A stretch of DNA of 64,000 nt from UMGS1889 sp900556055 (lineage in GTDB: Bacteria; Bacillota; Clostridia; Oscillospirales; Ruminococcaceae): positions 124,001-188,000 of the forward strand of contig CABQEV010000002.1 of assembly GCA_902463265.1 (NCBI GenBank), written 5' to 3'. A model generated the notes under the pieces. It made no database searches, was not told the DNA's origin, and was given only the letters and a program-made list of their open reading frames with translations. Within the stretch, counting starts at the first letter, position 1, and each line of letters starts with the position of its first letter. The position numbers were made by a program, and so were the translations under genes. Positions 43,638 through 50,450 of this stretch are shown one piece after another.

Positions 43638-44593
43638 TCGCCCGTGCTAAAGAGCTTCTGCAGAACGGAACCGTCAATCGTGTGATCGGCTGGAAAACAG
43701 GTGAGTTCGCTTACGATATCACTCCCGCCGTATTCACTTCCGCTGAGGAGCTTGATGCAGGCTTTGTTTACAATGATTTCTGCGGAGCTAACTTCTCTAA
43801 ATATCTGGTAAAGGAATCCCGCAAGGAAGGAAAGATCCTTGTTTTCCTGAAGCCCTGCGATACATACAGCTTTAACCAGCTTATCAAGGAGCACAGGATC
43901 CTTCGCGACAATATCTATGCAGTAGGCGTTCCCTGCGACGGCAAGACCGACGGAGAGACACTGAAGCTCAAGGGTATCACAGGTATCACAGGCATAAAGA
44001 CCGAAGGCGACAGCTACGTCGTTGAGACTATCTACGGCGAAAAGAAGATCGCTAAGGCTGAGGCTATGTCCGAGAGATGCGCTTCCTGTAAGTCCAAGAA
44101 GCACGTTGCTTATGATGAGCTTCTCGGTGAGGACGGCGAGGTATGCGATTCCAACCGTTTTGATCTCGTTGAAAAGATCGAGAATATGTCCTCCGATGAG
44201 AGATTTGCTTTCTGGAGAGGCGAGCTTTCAAGATGTATCCGCTGCAACGCATGCCGCAACGTATGTCCTGCATGTACATGCGAAAAGTGCGTATTTGATA
44301 ACGATAATTCGGGAATTGCTCAGAAGGCTGCCGCTGACAGCTTCGAGGAGAACATGTTCCACATCATCCGTGCATTCCACGTTGCCGGACGCTGCACAGA
44401 CTGCGGTGAATGTTCAAGAGTATGTCCCCAGAATATCCCCCTGCACCTGCTGAACAGAAAGTTCATCAAGGATATCAATGAATTCTACGGCGAATTCCAG
44501 GCGGGCGAGGATACCGAAACAAGAGCGCCTCTTAACATATTCAATACCGAAGATGTTGAGCCGAGCGTAGTATATACAAAGGGAGGTAAATGA
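43622..44593 (+). CDS. Iron-sulfur subunit of an Flx/AsrA-type electron-transfer module (1)
   Basis: A 323-residue protein. The N-terminal half has FVYNDFCGANFSKYLV and FLKPCDTYSFNQLIKEHRI, similar to FrhB/FlxB-type proteins, and a CASCKSKKH motif. The C-terminal half has two [4Fe-4S] motifs (CIRCNACRNVCPAC and CTDCGECSRVCP). It is probably one of the Fe-S subunits found between HdrABC and the flavin reductase in Flx modules. Exact one-to-one naming is not safe from sequence alone. Confidence 0.75.
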   Translation: MQGKMIARAKELLQNGTVNRVIGWKTGEFAYDITPAVFTSAEELDAGFVYNDFCGANFSKYLVKESRKEGKILVFLKPCDTYSFNQLIKEHRILRDNIYAVGVPCDGKTDGETLKLKGITGITGIKTEGDSYVVETIYGEKKIAKAEAMSERCASCKSKKHVAYDELLGEDGEVCDSNRFDLVEKIENMSSDERFAFWRGELSRCIRCNACRNVCPACTCEKCVFDNDNSGIAQKAAADSFEENMFHIIRAFHVAGRCTDCGECSRVCPQNIPLHLLNRKFIKDINEFYGEFQAGEDTETRAPLNIFNTEDVEPSVVYTKGGK

Positions 44594-44596
44594 TTG

Positions 44597-45622
44597 ATGT
44601 TCAAGCTTTCCCTGACTAAACTTAACGACCTGTTCAAGGCTGCTGCAGAGGGCGGTGCGCTTTATATCCCCGCTGACGACGGCGCAGGTCAGGCACGCTT
44701 CACAAGATGGAGCGACGGTATGGAAATGAGCAAGGCTCTCAAGACCGTCAAGAGTGCTAAGGAATTTTTCTTCCCCCAGACAGAAAATCTCGTTGAATTC
44801 AAGATGAAAGGTCAGCAGATCGACATCATTGATCCCAGAACCGAAAAAGAGGATTTCGTTATTTTCGGAGTAAGAGCATGCGACGCAAGAAGCTTCTCTA
44901 TCCTCGACAAGGTTTTCCTTTCAGATCCCGTGGATTCATATTATAAGTCCAGAAGGGAACACGGCACCATCGTTACAATGGCTTGCTCACGTCCCGAGGA
45001 GACTTGCTTCTGTACAGCTTTCGGCATTGATCCGACTGCTCCCGAGGGAGATGTTGTCTGCTATATGACAGATGACGAGCTGTTCATGGAAGCTAAGACA
45101 GACAAGGGCAATGCTTTTGTTGAGAAGGTCAAGGCTGTTCTCTCCGAGGGCGATGCTGCTCCCGTTGAGGCTCAGAAGAAGGCTGTCAAGGAGATCCTCC
45201 CGAAGCTTCCTCTCGCAAACCTTTCAACAGATTCCTTCGGCGGCGACAAGATGATGGAACTGTTCAATTCACCCAAGTGGGCTGAACTGTCCGCTTCATG
45301 CCTCGGCTGCGGAACATGTACTTTCGTATGCCCGACTTGTCAGTGCTACGATATCCGTGATTTCGACACAGGACACGGCATCAAGCGTTTCAGATGCTGG
45401 GATTCCTGCATGTTCTCCGATTTCACAAAGATGGCAGGCGGAAACCCCCGTCTTACTCAGCTCGAGCGTTTCAGACAGCGCTTTATGCATAAGCTGGTTT
45501 ATTTCCCCGCTAACAATAACGGCGAATTCGGCTGCGTAGGCTGCGGAAGATGTCTCTCCAAGTGTCCTATCTCCATGAATATCGTTAAGGTTATGAAAAC
45601 ACTGGAAGGAGAATCGAAATGA
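44597..45622 (+). CDS. Iron-sulfur subunit of an Flx/AsrA-type electron-transfer module (2)
   Basis: A 341-residue protein resembling anaerobic sulfite reductase subunit A and hydrogenase beta subunits: VIFGVRACDARSFSILDKVF, ACSRPEETCFCTAFG, then two [4Fe-4S] motifs CLGCGTCTFVCPTC and CVGCGRCLSKCP in the last third. The ATG at 44597 has GGAGG ten bases upstream; an in-frame TTG precedes it. It overlaps the flavin reductase gene as ATGA, matching the AsrA-AsrB type of pair. Confidence 0.82.
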   Translation: MFKLSLTKLNDLFKAAAEGGALYIPADDGAGQARFTRWSDGMEMSKALKTVKSAKEFFFPQTENLVEFKMKGQQIDIIDPRTEKEDFVIFGVRACDARSFSILDKVFLSDPVDSYYKSRREHGTIVTMACSRPEETCFCTAFGIDPTAPEGDVVCYMTDDELFMEAKTDKGNAFVEKVKAVLSEGDAAPVEAQKKAVKEILPKLPLANLSTDSFGGDKMMELFNSPKWAELSASCLGCGTCTFVCPTCQCYDIRDFDTGHGIKRFRCWDSCMFSDFTKMAGGNPRLTQLERFRQRFMHKLVYFPANNNGEFGCVGCGRCLSKCPISMNIVKVMKTLEGESK

Positions 45623-46446
45623 TCGACGAAACACTCATTCCTAAGATCGGCGTTGTTACCGACATCAGACAGGACACTCCCGATGTTAAGACATTCAGAG
45701 TTGTAGGAACAGACGGCAAGAAGGTTTTTGAGCATATCCCCGGACAGTGCGCAATGCTTTCTATCCCCGGCGTAGGCGAGGCTATGTTCTCCATCACCTC
45801 ATCTCCTACAAATACTGAATTCATGGAATTCAGTATCAAGAAGTGCGGCTGCCTTACAACATGGCTCCACGCTATGGACGTTGGCCAGCAGGTCACCATC
45901 AGAGGACCTTACGGCAACGGATTCCCCGTTGAGGGCGCATTCAAGGGCAAGGACCTTCTCTTTATCGCAGGCGGTATCGGACTTGCTCCTCTCCGCTCCG
46001 TTATCAACTATGTAAGAGACAACCGTGCTAACTACGGCAAGGTTCAGATCATCTACGGTTCACGTTCCAAGGACGATCTCGTTGATTATAGAGAGATCCT
46101 CGACGAGTGGATGGCTGATGACGGAATTGAAGTCAACCTGACTATCGACCGTGAGCAGGAGGGCTGGGACGGTCACGTTGGATTCGTTCCCAACTATGTT
46201 AAGGAACTTAACCCCGACCTCGGCAAAACAGTTGTAATGTGCGGACCTCCGATCATGATCAAGTTCACACTCGGCGGACTGAAGGAACTGGGATTCCAGG
46301 AAACTCAGGTATTTACAACAATGGAGCTTCGCATGAAGTGCGGAATCGGCAAGTGCGGAAGATGCAATATCGGTTCAAAGTATGTCTGCAAGGACGGTCC
46401 TGTATTCAGATTTGACCAGCTTTCTCAGCTTCCGAATGAATATTAA
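45619..46446 (+). CDS. FAD/NAD(P)-binding reductase subunit (FlxA/AsrB-type)
   Basis: A 275-residue ferredoxin-NADP reductase-family protein: an FAD-binding barrel with MFSITSSPTN, an NAD(P)-binding domain with LLFIAGGIGLAPLRSVINYV, VMCGPPIMIKFT, and a C-terminal [2Fe-2S]-type cluster region CGIGKCGRCNIGSKYVCKDG. It is the entry point for NAD(P)H electrons. It follows the Fe-S subunit with a four-base overlap and precedes the fumarate-reductase Fe-S subunit by 21 bp. Confidence 0.88.
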   Translation: MIDETLIPKIGVVTDIRQDTPDVKTFRVVGTDGKKVFEHIPGQCAMLSIPGVGEAMFSITSSPTNTEFMEFSIKKCGCLTTWLHAMDVGQQVTIRGPYGNGFPVEGAFKGKDLLFIAGGIGLAPLRSVINYVRDNRANYGKVQIIYGSRSKDDLVDYREILDEWMADDGIEVNLTIDREQEGWDGHVGFVPNYVKELNPDLGKTVVMCGPPIMIKFTLGGLKELGFQETQVFTTMELRMKCGIGKCGRCNIGSKYVCKDGPVFRFDQLSQLPNEY

Positions 46447-46467
46447 TTGAAGGAGAGTACCTAACAA

Positions 46468-47142
46468 ATGGAAAATATGGTTAATGTATTCCTGATGGGC
46501 AAGAAATATGAAGTTCCGTCCAACCTGACCATTATGAAAGCATATGAGTATGCAGGCTATCAGCTTATCAGAGGCTGCGGATGCAGAAACGGCTTCTGCG
46601 GTGCCTGCGCTACTATATACAGGATCAAGGGCGAGAGCGAGCTTCACGGCTGTCTGGCTTGTCAGACAAAGGTAATGGACAATATGTACGTTGCCACACT
46701 GCCTTTCTTCCCCCTCGAAAAGAAGATCTACAATATCGAAGAGATCAAGCCCACTGAGCAGATCATGATGCAGCTTTATCCCGAAATTTACAGCTGTATC
46801 GGATGTAATGCATGTACAAAGGCTTGTACTCAGAAGCTCAATGTTATGCAGTATATCGCATATGCTCAGAGAGGCGAGTACGACAAGTGCGCTGACGAGT
46901 CCTTTGACTGCGTAATGTGCGGCGTATGTTCCTCCAGATGTCCTGCAGGCATTTCTCATCCTCAGGTAGCTATGCTGGCCCGCCGTCTGAACGGTAAGTA
47001 CCTCCAGCCCAAGACTCAGCACCTCGAGGACAGAGTCAAGGAGATCTACAACGGCGATTTCAAGGCACTGCTTGATGATCTTATGGCTAAGTCCGATGAG
47101 GAAATGCAGGAGCTTTACAACAACAGAGAGATCGAGAAGTAA
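46468..47142 (+). CDS. Soluble fumarate reductase iron-sulfur subunit, TfrB/FrdB-like without a CCG domain
   Basis: A 224-residue protein. An N-terminal [2Fe-2S] domain (GCGCRNGFCGACAT and later CLAC) is followed by two [4Fe-4S] motifs (CIGCNACTKACTQ and CVMCGVCSSRCPAG). TfrB of methanogens is about twice this length because HdrB-like CCG domains are fused to its C terminus. Here those are absent, and a separate hdrB lies in the same operon. No membrane anchor gene (FrdC/FrdD) is present, so the enzyme should be soluble. Confidence 0.8.
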   Translation: MENMVNVFLMGKKYEVPSNLTIMKAYEYAGYQLIRGCGCRNGFCGACATIYRIKGESELHGCLACQTKVMDNMYVATLPFFPLEKKIYNIEEIKPTEQIMMQLYPEIYSCIGCNACTKACTQKLNVMQYIAYAQRGEYDKCADESFDCVMCGVCSSRCPAGISHPQVAMLARRLNGKYLQPKTQHLEDRVKEIYNGDFKALLDDLMAKSDEEMQELYNNREIEK

Positions 47143-47157
47143 GGGAGGCTGCCGATA

Positions 47158-48759
47158 ATGTACACTAACGAAGAAATGATCGCTTCGATCAAAAAGGTCG
47201 AAGCTAACAGAGCTGCAAACGCAGCACTTGAGCCTGTAAGAATGACAGCACAGGAAAAGGATGATATCCTTAAGACTTATCACCCTGACTACATCGAGTC
47301 TCAGTTTGAAACACTGAAGATCGGTCCTAACAAGGGCGAGAAGGTTCCTCATGAGCTGGCTGCTCTTCTTCAGGGCAACAGCCGTATCGATCCCGCAAAG
47401 ATCGACCTTGAGCATCCTGCATATGATGTTGATGTTCTCGTAATCGGCGGCGGCGGAGCAGGATCTTCCGCAGCTATCGAGGCTCACAAAGGCGGCGCAA
47501 ATGTTATGATCGTAACAAAGCTCCGTATCGGTGATGCTAACACAATGATGGCTGAGGGCGGAATCCAGGCTGCTGACAAGCCCAACGATTCGCCTGCTAT
47601 CCACTATGTTGATGCTTACGGCGGCGGTCACTTCAAGGCTAAGCACGAACTCGTTTACAAGCTCGTAAACGAAGCTCCTGAGGCTATCAAGTGGCTGAAT
47701 GAGCTGGGCGTTGAGTTCGATAAGGCTCCTGACGGAACCATGATCACAACTCACGGCGGCGGAACATCCAGAAAGAGAATGCACGCTTGTAAGGATTACT
47801 CAGGTGCTGAGATCATGAGAACTCTCCGTGATGAAGTTCTCAACAGAGGCATCCCCGTTGTTGACTTTACTGCTGCTATCGAGATCATCAAGGATGACGA
47901 GGGCAAGGCTGCAGGCGCTGTTCTTCTGAACATGGAAACAAAGGAGATCATGGTTGCAAGAGCTAAGACTGTTATCATCGCAACAGGCGGTGCAGGCAGA
48001 CTTCACTACCAGGGCTTCCCGACATCCAACCACTACGGCGCAACAGCTGACGGTCTTGTTCTTGCTTACCGTGCAGGTGCTAAGCTCCTTTACGCTGATT
48101 CTCTCCAGTATCACCCCACAGGTGCAGCATTCCCTGAGCAGATCTTCGGTGCTCTTGTAACAGAGAAGGTTCGTTCACTCGGTGCTAAGCTCGTAAACTG
48201 CGACGGTGAAGTATTTATGCATCCGCTGGAGACTCGTGATATCTGTGCTTCCGGTATCATCAGAGAGTGCAAGGCAAGACATAAGGGCATCAGCACAGGC
48301 GACGGCGAAGGCGTATGGCTCGATACACCTATGATCGAACTCAAGAACGGCGAGGGTACAATCGAAAAGAGAATCCCTGCAATGCTCAGAATGTTCATGG
48401 AGTACGGCATTGATATCCGTAAGGAACCTATCATCGTATATCCTACACTTCACTACCAGAACGGCGGTATCGACATCACTTCTGACGGCATGAGCGGCAT
48501 TGAGAACCTCTATGTTGCAGGTGAGGCTGTCGGCGGTATCCACGGAAGAAACAGACTGATGGGCAACTCCCTCCTCGACGTTATCGTATTCGGCAGAAAT
48601 GCAGGCAAGAGCGTTGCTGCTAAGTATAAGGATGTTAAGGTCGGCAAGCTGACTCTTGACCACGTAAATGCATTTGAGAAGGAACTGGCTGATGCAGGAA
48701 TCACAACTGATGTTGTATCACCTAAGCTCCTCCCTGATTATGCAAGAAGAGCTAATTAA
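47158..48759 (+). CDS. Soluble fumarate reductase flavoprotein (FrdA/TfrA/NadB superfamily)
   Basis: A 533-residue flavoprotein. After an unusual N-terminal extension of about 90 residues comes the FAD site VLVIGGGGAGSSAAIEAHKG, then DANTMMAEGGIQAA, where Asn128 replaces the His that binds FAD covalently in membrane fumarate reductases. Active-site motifs are present: SLQYHPTGAAFPEQ, ETRDICASGII and IHGRNRLMGNSLLD with the catalytic Arg region. The helical C-terminal domain is short. This points to a soluble, non-covalent FAD enzyme. L-aspartate oxidase is an alternative, but the paired Fe-S gene and fumC support fumarate reduction. Confidence 0.83.
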   Translation: MYTNEEMIASIKKVEANRAANAALEPVRMTAQEKDDILKTYHPDYIESQFETLKIGPNKGEKVPHELAALLQGNSRIDPAKIDLEHPAYDVDVLVIGGGGAGSSAAIEAHKGGANVMIVTKLRIGDANTMMAEGGIQAADKPNDSPAIHYVDAYGGGHFKAKHELVYKLVNEAPEAIKWLNELGVEFDKAPDGTMITTHGGGTSRKRMHACKDYSGAEIMRTLRDEVLNRGIPVVDFTAAIEIIKDDEGKAAGAVLLNMETKEIMVARAKTVIIATGGAGRLHYQGFPTSNHYGATADGLVLAYRAGAKLLYADSLQYHPTGAAFPEQIFGALVTEKVRSLGAKLVNCDGEVFMHPLETRDICASGIIRECKARHKGISTGDGEGVWLDTPMIELKNGEGTIEKRIPAMLRMFMEYGIDIRKEPIIVYPTLHYQNGGIDITSDGMSGIENLYVAGEAVGGIHGRNRLMGNSLLDVIVFGRNAGKSVAAKYKDVKVGKLTLDHVNAFEKELADAGITTDVVSPKLLPDYARRAN

Positions 48760-48797
48760 TAAACAGTAAAAAAAGTGTTAATTATGCGGTTTAACGC

Positions 48798-48874
48798 TGT
48801 AAAACGGCTGAAGAATATGATATAATTTACACAATGCATTTTACAAACCCCTGCAATATAATGCGGGGGTTTGT
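48798..48874 (+). promoter_or_regulatory. Possible promoter and stem-loop upstream of the exporter gene
   Basis: TGTAAA (48798-48803), 17 bp, TATAAT (48821-48826) may form a promoter. It is followed by a stem ACAAACCCCTGC (48843-48854) with GCGGGGGTTTGT (48863-48874). No T-run follows, so this is either the end hairpin of the frd operon or a leader structure of the next gene. The rest of the leader to 49050 shows nothing recognised. Confidence 0.45.
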
Positions 48875-49050
48875 GTGTGCATAATACGTTCTTGGCACTG
48901 TATGGGTTTCAGTGCAGAGATCAATTTTTCTGAAGATGTTCTCATTTTATGATATTACAGGCGATATCATGAAAAAAGAATGTTTTCGGCGTTCGGCAGG
49001 TTAGGGGATTATATCTGTCGGCATGAAATTTATTGGAGGTTAGAAATTTT

Positions 49051-50385
49051 ATGAGTCTGTTTGGCGGCGTAATATCTATCACAGGTATTACATTTCTGAT
49101 GTTCACCGTCTTTATCGTTGCAGGACTCGGCTATCTGCTGGGACGTGTTACGATCAAGGGTGTATCGCTCGGTACAGCCGGCGTTTTCATCGTTGCTCTG
49201 TTTATCGGAGCGCTGATGTTCACAAACGATGCTGAATCAGGTGCTATCGTAACAACAATCGCAGGAACAACAACGTCTTTCTCAAAGAACTATCTTAAGA
49301 TCGTTGAAAATCTCGGTCTGATAATGTTCGTAACATCCGTTGGATTTATCGCAGGACCTAACTTTTTCTCAAGCCTGAAGAAGAACTTCAAGTCCTACGC
49401 ACTTCTTTCGCTCATTATCATCATTCTCGGCGGTCTGACAGCAATATTCTGCATCAAGGTTCTGCACTGCGGCACATCAATGGCAGTCGGAATCCTTTCG
49501 GGTGCGCTTACTTCGACACCTGCATTCTCCGCTGCAAAGGATACTCTCAGCACAGTTTACACTGCAACTTCACCTGAAATTGCAAATTATGCAGCATCGG
49601 CAGGTCTTACAGCAGAGGAAGTATCCAAGACGGCGGTTTCTTCCTTTGAGGACATCGTAACAGTAGGACACGGTATTGCATATCTCTTCGGAGTTGTCGG
49701 AGTTGTTCTTTTCGTTCAGATCATTCCTAAGATCTGCAAGGCAAACATTGACGAAGAAAGAAAGAAGATCGCCTCTGTTGATACAGGTAAGGGCAAGTCT
49801 GAAGGCAAGACTCTCTTTGATATAGACGGTTTCGGCCTCGCAGCATTTGCTATCGCAGTTGTTATCGGTATTTTCGTCGGCGGAATCAAGATACCCATGG
49901 GAAGCTCCACATTCTCCCTCGGAACAACAGGCGGCTGCCTCCTTTCTTCACTGGTTATCGCTCACTTCGGTCACTTCGGTGCTCTTAATATGCGTCCTGA
50001 AAAGAGAATGCTTGAGATCTTCCGTGAATTCGGTCTGATGGCATTCCTTATCGGCGCAGGTATTCCGGGCGGCGCAAGCTTCGTTGAATACTTCCAGCCC
50101 GCATACTTCCTCTACGGCGCACTGATGACTCTTGTTCCTATGATCGTAGGCTTTATCATTGCAAAGTATGTTATCAAGCTTCCTCTGTTCAACAACCTCG
50201 GCGGTATCACAGGCGGTATGACATCTACACCTGCACTTGGCACACTTATCAATGTTGCAAAGACAGATGACGTTGCTTCCGCATATGCTGCTGCTTATCC
50301 TATCGCACTGATCGCTGTTGTACTGGTTTCACAGTTCATCATCGTTTGGTTCCCGGATGCACTTTCTGTTATAGGATTAGCCTGA
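49051..50385 (+). CDS. Aspartate/alanine-exchanger family transporter, possible succinate exporter
   Basis: A 444-residue membrane protein with the internal duplication of the AAEx family: GILSGALTSTPAFSAAKDTL in the first half and GGITGGMTSTPALGTLINVA in the second, each followed by a charged or helical segment. The two permease halves are joined by a soluble loop around residues 230-255. The ATG at 49051 follows GGAGG. AspT exchanges aspartate and alanine; the related SucE of Corynebacterium glutamicum exports succinate. Its place directly after a fumarate reductase operon makes succinate export the best guess. Confidence 0.82.
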   Translation: MSLFGGVISITGITFLMFTVFIVAGLGYLLGRVTIKGVSLGTAGVFIVALFIGALMFTNDAESGAIVTTIAGTTTSFSKNYLKIVENLGLIMFVTSVGFIAGPNFFSSLKKNFKSYALLSLIIIILGGLTAIFCIKVLHCGTSMAVGILSGALTSTPAFSAAKDTLSTVYTATSPEIANYAASAGLTAEEVSKTAVSSFEDIVTVGHGIAYLFGVVGVVLFVQIIPKICKANIDEERKKIASVDTGKGKSEGKTLFDIDGFGLAAFAIAVVIGIFVGGIKIPMGSSTFSLGTTGGCLLSSLVIAHFGHFGALNMRPEKRMLEIFREFGLMAFLIGAGIPGGASFVEYFQPAYFLYGALMTLVPMIVGFIIAKYVIKLPLFNNLGGITGGMTSTPALGTLINVAKTDDVASAYAAAYPIALIAVVLVSQFIIVWFPDALSVIGLA

Positions 50386-50399
50386 TATACATAAAAACT

Positions 50400-50435
50400 G
50401 CGCCCTCTCCGTTAATTCGGGGAGGGCGCTTTTCT
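50400..50435. terminator. Bidirectional terminator
   Basis: A GC-rich stem (GCGCCCTCTCC at 50400-50410 with GGGGAGGGCGC at 50419-50429) is followed by TTTTCT and lies between two convergent genes. Confidence 0.85.
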
Positions 50436-50450
50436 GTTATAATGAAATAA

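Noticed and set aside
46375..47784. 469-codon open frame on the minus strand across the fumarate reductase genes
   Set aside because: It is the antisense shadow of strongly biased codons in the Fe-S and flavoprotein genes; it lacks a ribosome binding site and any recognisable domain.
48895..48910. A fourth TTGGCACCAA operator upstream of the exporter gene
   Set aside because: The sequence TTGGCACTGT matches only the left part, is not in a promoter spacer and is better explained as part of a GCACTG/CAGTGC stem.
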